A DNA stretch of 64,000 bases, from the NCBI GenBank assembly GCA_038380435.1, contig JAWZYU010000013.1, forward strand, positions 65,242,446 to 65,306,445, read 5' to 3'. Below the pieces are notes generated by a model, which was not told the DNA's origin, made no database searches, and saw only the letters and a list, made by a program, of their open reading frames with translations. The DNA is from Ryuthela nishihirai (taxonomy: Eukaryota > Arthropoda > Arachnida > Araneae > Heptathelidae). Positions within the stretch are counted from its first letter, which is position 1. Each line of letters begins with the position of its first letter. Below are positions 12,411-23,128 of this stretch, one piece after another. The translations under genes were made by a program, and so were the position numbers.

Positions 12411-13060
12411 GGCCATTGAGTATCTGTACAGCTAAGTAAAGGTAAAAACTAAAGTTAAAGAAAAATGGCTGTTTGGAGTCGAAAGAGAAGGGATATTCAT
12501 TTCCGTTTTGAAGATATTTATGTTTTTGTGTTTTAAAGTAGAGGTTATTATATACTGAGGGAAGCTAAAGGAGCTTTAAACTTGCGCTGGTTAAGGTCAA
12601 AGGTTACTGTATCTGTACTTCGTGTGTTAGCTTCGGGGGGAGAGGATTAAGATCACTGGGAGAGATGGAGGTTGTGCTGCTGCATTGAGAGTGCATTCCG
12701 AGAAATGTAGGAGGCAAGTAAGAAGGGGCGAGAGAGGGAATATGATCTGCATGGAGCTATGCTGCAAGAGTGAGTGTCTTGCATTTTGCTTTGGGGAAAG
12801 GAAATGGAAAAAGGCAAGGAGAGAAGGAGAAAAAACCTGAGCAGTTACAGGCATTTAGCTATTTAACAAATAACACTACAAAAACATACACTTTTTGTGA
12901 TTAATAACATGAGATAACATACAATATAATTTAGTAACTTGTTAGTAAAAATTAAGTAACATACACTGTTTTTGTAATTTTAGCTTTTATATATTTTTAT
13001 TTATTTTTTTTTTTTGTTTCATACACTTAGACATTAAACATGAAAAGAATTAGTAGCACA
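9784..13060. repeat. three degenerate tandem units of about 1.1-1.4 kb
   Basis: No gene is visible. The stretch contains three related blocks ending near 10570, 11530 and 12905. Blocks 2 and 3 share a clear segment: CAGTTACA, then AGCTATTTAACAAATA, then ACATACACT. Block 1 shares the purine-rich part (AGGTGGGAAG...GAATGCAAGCCTGCTAG) and an ACACAGTGTTACTGCAATTTT-like end. Between blocks lie A-rich and T-rich runs. The units look like an old local duplication or a satellite-like array. Confidence 0.4.
12353..12406. repeat. (AAT)n microsatellite
   Basis: About 18 uninterrupted TAA/AAT trinucleotides. Confidence 0.95.
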
Positions 13061-13224
13061 ACACAGATTGAATTGTTATTTTGTTAGTAATTTAGAGAGC
13101 AGAATAAAACTTTTTTTGGTAGTTTTCTATTTTTCATTTTTTTCTTCTTTTTTGTTTATGGGCCGTCCTTTAACCTGTTTGTTAAGCCGGGGACACTGCT
13201 ATGGTGTCCTGACCTGGCTTGAGG

Positions 13225-13590
13225 CTACTTACCTGAATTCAGTTGGTAGTGCACCGATTCATATAATTGGTAGTTCCCAGGTTTGATTCCCTCCTGGATC
13301 AGCTTTGAGATATATTGCCAAAAACTCTTTCCCTGCCGTTGGTCAGTAGAGGACACCGATGGGTTTGGAAAAGCTGCTGTCCAGATAGGAAGCCTTGGCC
13401 CCTTGTGTGGGAGAGCCATACCCTGTGCATTTTAATAAACACACTGGAGGCCTTGACAGGAGGCTAACATCAGTCTCCTAAAAACTGCTCAGGGGTCCCC
13501 ACTTTCCTTCTCTGAGCTCTCGGAGTTCTTGTGACTTGGCCACTTAGCCTGTTGTGTCTAAAAAGTGCTGCTCAGAAGTAAAACAACCCA
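13225..13590 (+). mobile_element. tRNA-derived SINE, copy 2
   Basis: The + strand head reads TTCAGTTGGTAGTGCACC (box A region) and GGTTTGATTCCC (box B). The body then follows in the same order as the other copies, seen in the reverse sense: TTTTAATAAACACACTGG, GACAGGAGGCTA, and the 3' end AGTGCTGCTCAGAAGTAAAAC. It is strongly diverged. Confidence 0.7.
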
Positions 13591-13956
13591 ATCTCTAGCA
13601 CATATAGGAATCTCAGATTGAAGACTTATATTTTTCTACTAAATTTTTTTTTTAAAGTTTTAATTTGAGCTAATGAATGATGCAGGAAAATGCAAATAGA
13701 CAAAATAACAAAATATATTTTATTGGTAACTATGCAACACAAAAAGTATTTCTTTTATTTCTTAAATTCAAAAAGTTACTTTTCTTACACCCCTGTGAGA
13801 AAAGTGGGCTGATTATTGCTGTCAGTGGAATATCTCTTGCCACTCTATCACCGAAATTAAGAATTTCTACCATAAACAGATCACTTATAACATTTGTTAA
13901 AAGTTTTGCCTATTCCATAATTAGTGATTTCTAACATTATAAATTAAAACTGACTA
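13591..13956. other. no gene seen
   Basis: AT-rich sequence. A short open frame at 13677-13934 has no recognisable domain and is probably chance. Confidence 0.3.
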
Positions 13957-14094
13957 AGGAATGTCCTTAATTAGTACCCAACTAGTCCTAACAGAAAGCA
14001 TTACAAAGAGTTTAATAAACGTGTAAATGATCAGTTAGCAGCTGATAAGAATCTTTGGCTTGATGGCTTGGCTGACAAAACCAAGAAAGCACTG
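13957..14094 (+). pseudogene. RTE-like LINE copy E, 5' fragment
   Basis: A + strand LINE piece matching the segment between endonuclease and RT (AGGAATGTCC to GACAAAACCAAG). It is 5'-truncated at about 13957. It stops at 14094, exactly where copy B begins, and the same LINE continues at 29775. The last 8 bases, AAGCACTG (14087-14094), are repeated at 29775-29782 and are the target-site duplication of copy B. Confidence 0.85.
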
Positions 14095-16950
14095 TCATCA
14101 TCATCATCACCCTCAAGCAGCCATGGGCTACGGAGGTCCAACCAGACCGTGCAATTTAGTTCTCCAAGCAAGTCTATCTTGAGCTACATCTACTGCATCT
14201 GGCCACTGCACCCCAATTCTAACAAGGTCCTGTTTGACATTGTCTGCCTACCGCATCCTAGGTCTCCCCTTCTTTCTGAGGCCTTTAGGCACACTGTTCA
14301 TAACCCTATTCGCCAATCTATAATTATTCATACAGGCAACATGGCCAAACCAACAGAGTCTCTCTCTGCACAATATGCTGCTTAAAGGAGGTTGCAAACT
14401 CCTTTGCCTAACCTCATCATTAGTTACAAAGTTGAACCACCTAATGCCCAAGATACTGTGTAAGCATCTGGAATCAAAAGCATCTAGTTTCCTGTTATCT
14501 TGTTTACACAGCGTCCAAGTTTCACTACTATAACTAACCCTAGAAAGAACCAAACTATTATACAGTCTAATTTTAGTCTTTAGGTGTATACGCCTATTTC
14601 TCCACTCTCCATTGATTCTTAAAAGTCCCGGCAGCAATCCCTATTCGTCTGTTAATCTCATGCCGCACATCACCAGAATCTGCTACATAGCTCCCAAGAT
14701 AATTAAACTGTGACACCTGCTCAAGACTGCAACCATTCAGATTAACTGAGTCACAGCCTGCCTGACCAATTTTCATCACTTTAGTTTTCTCTCTGTTTAT
14801 AACCAAACCTACTCTACTACCAGTTTCATCAACAGCTCGAATGAAAGAGTTCATCTCATCAACATCATTTGCCAAAAGGGCTAAATCATCAGCATAATCT
14901 AAATCAGAAATTTTCGTATCTCCAGTCCATTTAAGGCCAAAATCTTTCCCTTGCAGTGAATTTCGCATAACATAATCAATGACCAAGCTAAAGAGAAAAG
15001 GAGACGAAATGCACCCTTGTCGAACACCAGAAGTAATACTAAACCAATTGCTACAAACCTTACCAACTCTCACACACAACTCAGTGTTATTATAGAGAGC
15101 TTTCATTATGCTAACTAACTTGTCTGGTATACCATATGATTTCACAATCAACCACAAATTATGACGATCAACAGAGTTGAAAGCCTTTTTGAAATGAACA
15201 AAGCTAGCAACCAAAGGTTTCTGAAACTCTAAACATTTCTCAAGAATCTGCCTAAATGAAAATATCTGATCCACACATCCCCTACCACTTCTGAATCCAC
15301 ATTGCTCATCACGCAATTGACTGTCAACCAGATTCTTAATTCTATTAAGCACAATCATGGAAAGAACTTTACCTGGAACATAGAGTAGGCTGATACCCCT
15401 ATAGTTATCACAAGAACTGCGATCACTTTTTTTGAAAATAGGGATAACAATAGCTCTAGTAAAATCCTTAGGAACCATGCCTTTATCATAAAAGATACTC
15501 AGAATTTCAGTCATCCAAGTGGTAACTGAAACATTCCCAGCTCTAAGCATTTCCATAGTAATTTCATCTACCCCTGGGGATTTATGTAGTTTAAGTTTAG
15601 AAACAGCCAAAATAACTTCAGATTGTGTTATAGGGCCAACATTAAAGCCACCAATGCATCTATCATCATTGCAAACAATGGAAGTAGAACTACCCACATT
15701 GTTTAGATCATCACTGAAATGCTCAGCCCACCTAGCCATGACAGAATCCTCACCTTCTATAACCTTACCTTGTTTATCCTTCAATCCCTGTATACCTGTC
15801 CGTTTTCTACCACATTAACTATCTGGTACAGCTCTCTGCTGTTGTGCTGCCTAACTGCTTCCTCTGCTTTGTCAGGCAAGCCAAAGATTTTATCAGCAGC
15901 TAACTGATCCTTTACTCGTTTATTAAGCTCTCTGTAATGCTTTCTATTAGGACTAGTAGGGTATTGATTAAGGACATTCCTGCAGTTCTTTCTTTCCAAA
16001 ATAAGCTCTAGTGCCTTATCACTCAGATAATCTGCCCATCAAGTGAAACCCATGTGTACTTATGTATGTCGCGGTGTTTGTAATAAGTGTTAGTTATTCT
16101 GAATCCATTGAGTTTACTTACCTGTAGGAGACGTTGCCCATTGCCATTGCAGCTACCAATACCAAAAGGGCCTATTACTCCTCCCCAAAGGTCAGAGTCA
16201 GTACCAACTTTGGCATTGAAGTCACCAAGAACAAGGGTAATATCTCCTTTCTTGACAGAATTCAAAATATCCTGAAGTTGTCCATAAAACCTATCCTTCT
16301 CATCGGCATCCTCAGTGGGGGCATAAGAGCATATAACATTCAAGTCTTTAACGCTTGTCTGAAATTTTGCTGTAAGAAACCTTTCATTAATTAACTCATA
16401 TCCGAGAAGAGCATCACTAGTGTGTCTGCTGAGAAGCAGACCCACGCCTTGGTGATGCTTATTGTCGTCCCTTCCTGAAAAGAGAAATTTAAGATTATTT
16501 TAAGAATCTGACCTTTATTTGTCCATCTGGTCTCTTGCAAGCCGAGAATATCTAAATTATAATGGTGGAATTCTTGTGTGAGGACATCAAGAGAAAAAGC
16601 TCTGTGCAGAGTCCTCACATTCCAACTACCTATGGAGAGAAAATGGTTAGTGGGATGTTTAAAGAAACTATGTTTATTGAGAGAGGGAATGCGGACAATA
16701 TCAAACAGGCCCCTAATCGCAGACATGGGGCAAAGACCCGTTTCCCCACCACTAAAGGCTGCAGCCATCTACACTGGAAGACTTCCTCCAATGTAGAATT
16801 TGACGATGCCAATGGAAGCAAAGAGTTCAGGTGCCTGCGATGACCTCTGCTCAGGATTATCCACCAGCTGATAAACATATCCTGTGAATCTATTCATTTG
16901 GGGTTTTCAACCCACAAACAAACAGAAAACACAGTGGAAGAAAACACAGC
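14095..16950 (-). pseudogene. RTE-like LINE copy B
   Basis: A minus-strand LINE inserted into copy E. The 3' tail at 14095-14106 is a short GAT-type repeat. The RT region (14594-15784) is well kept for about 396 codons: KLHKSPGVDEIT, YRGISLLYVPGK, CGFRSGRGCVDQIF, GVRQGCISSPF, YADDLALL and FNYLGS. The endonuclease region (16023-16768) shows LGLQETRW and LVLGDFNAKVG. The junction between them is deleted near 16020-16030 and other frameshifts occur, so it is dead. The 5' end is truncated at 16950, and the Gypsy element is inserted exactly there. Removing the Gypsy joins this end to the second AAGCACTG. Confidence 0.9.
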
Positions 16951-17669
16951 TCTAATGCTCCAAAAGAAATGCAAAATACTTTTAAGTTTGGACCCTTTTT
17001 CTGATCCAATTAGTTTTATGCTCCGGATAGCTGAGACGGGCGCCAGGCAATAATTAACAAATTGCCAAAAAATAGAATAAGTTAAATTAGGGTTCAAAAT
17101 ACCAGCGAGCGTTAATGAGTAAGATTCCAAAAAAATGATTGTCAAATGTCTAATTATATTCAAACTTAATTTGCATTGCTCAAGAGAAAAAAATTGTAAA
17201 GACTCAAAAGGTTTAAATAACAAGCAAATTTTTTCCAAAAAAACAACTCACCAAAACTTCAATGAAGAAGATACGTCAACTCTATGTGCTACAACTCTCT
17301 CTATGTGCCTCTGCACTATCTCGTGCTACATGCACTATCTCTATGCTGAGTGCCTCTGCACTCTATGCTCTTAGTGCCTCTGCACTAACTTGTGCTTTTA
17401 TCAAGAGCCGGACGTATGTCATGTTGCATGCCGGGAAAGACATTTACATAAAATGACGAGCGACGCAAGCTATGACACAAGAGGGGGCGTGTCCTTGTGC
17501 ACACGCTTTAGCAGGTGACAGTCAGAAGATCGGAGTTGCGCAACTCCTAACTCTTGGAAACGAGCGCTGTGATGCCAGAAAGGAAATAAAAATCCCCAAA
17601 ATGATAAATATAATGTAAATTAAACAAAACTGGTTAAGGTAAAGTAAAAGTGAACGATGGGGCATCACA
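16951..17669 (-). repeat. Gypsy 3' LTR
   Basis: 719 bp. On the minus strand it starts TGTGATGCCCC and ends GCATTAGA, a mutated form of the GCGTTACA end of the other LTR. It is shorter than the 5' LTR mainly because it has fewer copies of an internal GTGCCTCTGCACT repeat unit. Confidence 0.9.
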
Positions 17670-17670
17670 A

Positions 17671-17681
17671 CTCCTCCTTCC
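17671..17681 (-). other. polypurine tract
   Basis: The minus strand reads GGAAGGAGGAG two bases before the 3' LTR start. This is the expected plus-strand primer position. A near-identical tract sits before the LTR at 60743. Confidence 0.75.
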
Positions 17682-19023
17682 AAAGGGAGTCAAAAGATTT
17701 GACCTAACTGATTTTGATGAGCAAATTTTAAATAAAGGACACATCTTACGTCATTTACATATGGCTGAACATAAATAAGTAAAAGTATTCTAGCGCAAAT
17801 TTTGGTAAGACGAACTATTCTCACTTTGACATAATTTTCCAGCACAACCAAAGGTACCTCCTCCCATTTCCTCCTAACAAAAATGTGTTTAACAGCTATC
17901 GTAGTGTAATTGCATACCAGTGGCTGTGACAGTTAACTGTATACTAGCATAATCGGTCTACCTAGTATCACATTCTGATACAAACTCGAAATTGGCATAA
18001 CTTGAACTGTACAGAAAAAATGGGTTAATTCACTCCTATCTTTCTTAACTTCTAAAAGGTTAAAGACATGAAAAGAGAAAAAAATTTACATATGTTGCTA
18101 GCGGGGTGATAACTTCTGCTTTTCCCCTAACCACAATCAAAAAATACGTGGAAGCTAAATCTTCTAAATCACATTAAAAAACAGGTATTCGAACACCGTT
18201 ATCTCCTAATTACATCAAATACGCAAAGCTAAGAAAATTCAAATCTTACAAACAAGCGGGATTGTAATCATCCGCTAATTCTTCTCCTATACACAGAAAT
18301 CGCGAGCTAGCTGAAATAAAAATCATTAATTACCTCCCCCTTCAGAGCTAACGTTCCCCTCCCAAAGGAGTTATGCTGGTAACAACTCGGTCACCAGATT
18401 ATGCCATTTGGGGACAGCTCCAAAAAGGTACACACACACAAAAAAAAATTCTGCTGTCGTCATCATCGTCATCTCATACATATACCAATAAATACTGCCA
18501 ATGTCATCCCAAAAATTACGCATCATTGACACATAAATATCATGATGACACTGAACAGATTTAAACACATATATATAAATCGTATCTAAGAATAAAGAAA
18601 AAAAAAAGTGTAAATAATTTATAATATACGATGATATCATTTCATCCAATAACTTTTACATGAATCTCATTTTTTTCATACATAAATTCTCTTGGGAATG
18701 CACATTAATTTTACAATACAAAATTCTTAAAAATGAAAAAATATTAAATCACTAATTCTCTTTCACTCTCCTCATTCATTTCCATAAACATTTTACAATT
18801 TCTAAACTTTCCAATATCGACTTAAAAAATTTTCAGCTATCAGTCAGCTGAAACGAAAAAAATCTACAAAAATACCTTTTAAATCACATTAATACAATAT
18901 AACAATTAGAACTTCAATGAACAAGAATGCAAAAAAATTCTATTCACACAAGTATAAACTTGAACTACAGTAAATTCACTTTCCAAAAATAAATATGAAA
19001 ACTCCAAAGTTTCAACAAGAATT
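17682..19023. other. Gypsy 3' non-coding internal region
   Basis: AT-rich DNA between the pol-distal tandem repeats and the 3' LTR. The minus strand has one short open frame at 18371-18649 with hydrophobic segments, but no signal peptide plus ectodomain pattern that would support an env gene. I see no gene here. Confidence 0.45.
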
Positions 19024-19553
19024 TAAACATTGCTAACTATATAAATCACAATAAGCTTCTTCTTCGTCTTCATCTATTCCAGAGAAAAGAGAACATTTAT
19101 AAATCAACAAGTGCCAAGTGAAAGAATAATAATATACTTAGATTTCATTGTTGGCACTCCGTGGCGATAAATCATCTAGTCCGGTTCCGATGATTGCTTC
19201 CGATGAACATTGCTAACTATATAAATCACAATAAGCTTCTTCTTCGTCTTCATCTATTCCAGAGAAAAGAGAACATTTATAAATCAACAAGTGCCAAGTG
19301 AAAGAATAATAATATACTTAGATTTCATTGTTGGCACTCCGTGGCGATAAATCATCTAGTCCGGTTCCGATGATTGCTTCCGATGAACATTGCTAACTAT
19401 ATAAATCACAATAAGCTTCTTCTTCGTCTTCATCTATTCCAGAGAAAAGAGAACATTTATAAATCAACAAGTGCCAAGTGAAAGAATAATAATATACTTA
19501 GATTTCATTGTTGGCACTCCGTGGCGATAAATCATCCAGTCCGGTTCCGATGA
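19024..19553. repeat. three tandem 180-bp repeats in the Gypsy 3' region
   Basis: The unit from AACATTGCTAACTATATAAA to CCGGTTCCGATGA occurs three times at an exact 180-bp period. The second and third units open at about 19206 and 19386. Copies are almost identical: the third has CATCCAG where the others have CATCTAG, and the third lacks the last few bases. The low divergence compared with the decayed pol points to a recent expansion or homogenisation. Confidence 0.95.
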
Positions 19554-19702
19554 CATCCTTCCGTCGTCGTTGGCTTATCTCGTTCACGTGAAGTCGTCGC
19601 TGTATATCTTGCTTGTGACGTCATCTTTGCGATGTTGACTGCTTCGCTGCCAGTTGTCGCTCTGGAGGATCTGGTCGTTTCGCCGATATCTCGTCACGCT
19701 CT

Positions 19703-22700
19703 TCATGTTGATGGAACAGCTGAATCTGGCTTTGTCAGTCTTTGTCCTGTCGTGTGCAATAGGTGATAACCTAATCTGTTCTTTTCTCTTCTGATTGGTA
19801 AAGGTTCAACATCATCATCAGAGCCATCATTCTCCTGGGTTTGTTGTGGAGCATCAGCTTCTGATCTAGAAAATTCTATAGAAGTTTTATATCTTTTTAT
19901 ATTCATAACATTAAAGTATCCTACTGAGGCATTAGTGGTCATATTGGCCAATTCATACAGAAGAGGAGAAAGTTTCTTCCTTATAACATATGGTCCAGCA
20001 TATAATGGTGCAAATTTCTTTATAAATCCTCTTTCTTTATCACTCTTATGATGTGTTTAAATCAAAACCTTCTCACCTACTTTAAATTCCATATGTCGTC
20101 ATCTTTTATTATAATCCTCTCATGGCTTTTGTTGTGCTCGTAGGGAATTATCTTGTGCCTTTGAAATGGCTCTAATATGCTGTTCCATTCTAAACTCAAT
20201 GGATTGTGGAGATGCGGGTTGGCCAATGAGTCTGTCCCAGGGTAATGTTAGTTCTCTTCCAAGAAATATCCTTGAAGGTGTGAATTTGGTGGTTTCATGT
20301 AATGAAGTGCGTAAAGCAAAGGAAAACTGTTGGAAATATTTATCCCATGTACTATGTCTATTTTCAACGTAAGCACTAATCATTCTACCAATATTTCGAT
20401 TAATTCTTTCGGTCAAATTTGATTGTGGATGATATGGAGTTGTATATATGTGTTTTATTTGAAACATTTCACATACTTCAGCAAGCACATTTGAAATGAA
20501 TTGGGGCCCATTGTCCGAAACTAGACTCTTTGGTACCCCGTATCTGCATATAAACTCATTTATAAAATTCTTTGCTACGATTGTTGCTGTTGCATTTCTA
20601 ACAGGAAATATTTCGACCCATTTCGAAAAATAATCTTCTAAGACCAGAATATATTGGGATCCCGCTTGCGTTTGTGGATACGGGCCCATTAAATCCATGC
20701 CAACTAATTCCATGGGTTCATTGGAGGTCATGCTTTTCATAAGACCACAAGGATGGTTCGGATCGAATTTTGTGATTTGACAAATTAGGCATGTTTCTAC
20801 ATAGGTTTTTACGTCTTTTTTCAAAGCTGGCCAATATGATCTTTTGGCCACTTTCTGATATGTTTTCCGTGTACCTAAATGTCCAGCTAAAGGTACAACA
20901 TGTAATTCTCGGAGTACGTACTCAATTCCGGGGAATAAATGGGCGAAAACTGCCTGTTTGACTCGCTCGTCTGCAGTAGTACAAAATATCGTTAATTAAT
21001 CTGAAATGTCTGGCTCTTCCAACAATACTTGAAGCTATACTAGGATCTAGAGGTAATTCATCAGTTTTCAAATAATGATACACGTTTCCATATTCTAAAT
21101 CTCTTTGTTGTTCCTTAATTAAATGTTCTTTGTATTCGATGGGAACTATTGTGGCGAGTGAGGGAGCAAAAGGCTTATTTTCGAGCTCTGGCGTAACTTC
21201 TGCCGGCCACACGGGAGCACGGGATAATGCATCTGGTAGCTGATGTGCACTTCCCTTTCGGTGCTCGACCTTGAAATTGAATTCTTGTAGGCGTAGTGCC
21301 CAGCGCATTAGACAACCTGTTAGATTGGTGGATGTCTGTAACCATTGTAAAGCAGCATGGTCGGTAAAAATAGTAGTGTCGGACGTGTCTAATTGTACTT
21401 TAAATTTTTCTAGAGCCCATATTACGCTTAGACATTCTTTTTCAGTCACTGTATAGTTTCTTTCAGTGTGACTCAAACTGCAACTGGCATACATGATAAT
21501 GTGTTCACAATTGTCATTCTGTACTTGGCTCAGCACGGCACCGAGACCGACATCGGAAGCATCAGTGTAGATGTAAAAAGGTTTGCCTAACTGCGACAAG
21601 GCCAACACGGGAGCATGACACAATGCATCTTTTAAGGTCTGAAATGCTGTGTTGTAAACAGGTGTCCAGTGGAACCACTTTCGGCGTAATTCACATAAAG
21701 GTTCGGCCAAATTAGCAAAATTAGGTACAAATTGTTGGTACCAACCACACATTCCTAAAAATCTACTAAGTTGTTTCGAATTGCGAGGTGTGGGAAATAG
21801 TTCTATGGCTTCGACCTTATTAGGTAATGTTCTTACTCCATCTGTATTAACATTGAAACCGAGGTATTGAACGTCTTCTTGGAGAAATGTGCATTTGGAC
21901 AACTTTATGGTGAGTCCGGCTTCTCTTAACCTTGCAAATACCAAATTCAAATCACGTAGATGCTCTGAAAAATCAGTAGAAAAAATGACTATGTCGTCTA
22001 AGTATACTTCACAAATTTTTCCTTTTAGGTCACCCAGAACTACGGACATAAGACGTTGAAACATGGTGGGTGCTCCTGATAAGCAACGAAATTGGAATAA
22101 TCCATCTTTTGTGAGGAAAGCTGTTTTGGGCCGATCTGGTGGATATACGGACACCTGCCATATCCTGAAGACAAATCTAGTGTGCTAATAAATTTCTTGC
22201 CAGCCAGTTGTGTTAGTAGATTCTGAATAATAGGTAGTGGATATCTGTCGGGGACTGTAACAGCATTTAATTTTCGATAGTCTACGCAAAATCTCAAATC
22301 ACCAGTTTTCTTTTTAATGAGAACGACCGGTGAAGTCCAAGGGCTAAAACTTGGCTCTATTATTTCATCCTTTAACATTTCTTTAATTTGTGTTGAAATT
22401 ATCTCTTCTTTACTGGGAGGATAATTATATGGTTTGCTGTAAACAGGTCTATTATTGCCTGTGTTGATATGATGTTCTAAAATCTGGAATCTACCAGGCT
22501 TGTTGTTAAAAAGTTCGTAATTAGCATTGAGCAGAGCTTCTAACTTAACTCTCTCGCTATTTTCCAAATGAGCGTTGTCAGCATGTTTTCTAATATCTGA
22601 TTTTATCTGATCGATATCAAGTTTTTCTTTCATTTTTGCTTTCAATGAAATAGTATTATTGGCAAAATCTAATTCAATCAAATGTTTTCGTACTGCATCT

Positions 22701-23025
22701 ATTCCTATTAAAGAGTCATATAATAATTCACTTATTACTAAGAATTCAAGTCTTATCTCCACATTATTTAAAGTGATAGGTAACTCAACAGTTCCTTGTG
22801 GAAAACACTGCTTGGAAGCACAAGCTAAGTTCAAAGGTCCACTGGACCACGGCTGCAATTTCAGTTTACAATTTTTCTGAATTTTATCCCATACTTTCTT
22901 ATGTAGACATGTAATATCAGCTCTGTATCAATGCGAGCTATGAATTCGGACTTATCGTGATAAAGCTTCACAAAAGGTAAATGTAGGACATTATGTAAAC
23001 CCACAGTAGCAAGACTTAACTCATG
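19703..23025 (-). pseudogene. Gypsy pol (protease, RT, RNase H, integrase), frameshifted
   Basis: Reading down the minus strand: the protease active site ARIDT is at 22924-22938, where the next Gly codon has lost one base. RT at 22858-21900 carries WTSPVVLIKKKTGDLRFCVDYRKLN and the catalytic YLDDIVIFS; a frame break lies near 22150. RNase H at about 21600-21300 shows YTDASDVGLGAVL and FTDHAALQWL. Integrase at 20910-20120 shows HLGTRKT, a CLIC zinc-binding pair, MDLMGPY, SDNGPQF and TERINR, the D, D and E residues of the catalytic triad. The GPY segment (LYAGPYVIRKKLSP) is near 20000, and the ORF tail ends at 19703. At least three frameshifts or stops exist. The domain order RT-RH-IN is the Ty3/Gypsy order. 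Confidence 0.9.
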
Positions 23026-23128
23026 AGAGTCTAACGCTCCAAAACAAATGCAAAATACTTGAAGTTTTATGCTCCGGATAGCTTAGACAGGCGCCAGGCA
23101 ATAATTAACAAATTGCCAATAGTAGAAT

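Noticed and set aside
13677..13934. Short open frame as a host gene
   Set aside because: No motif, no splice context, AT-rich composition like the surrounding non-coding DNA.
18371..18649. Possible env-like gene in the Gypsy 3' region
   Set aside because: Only 92 codons, with hydrophobic AT-rich codons and no signal peptide, cleavage site or anchor arrangement that can be supported.
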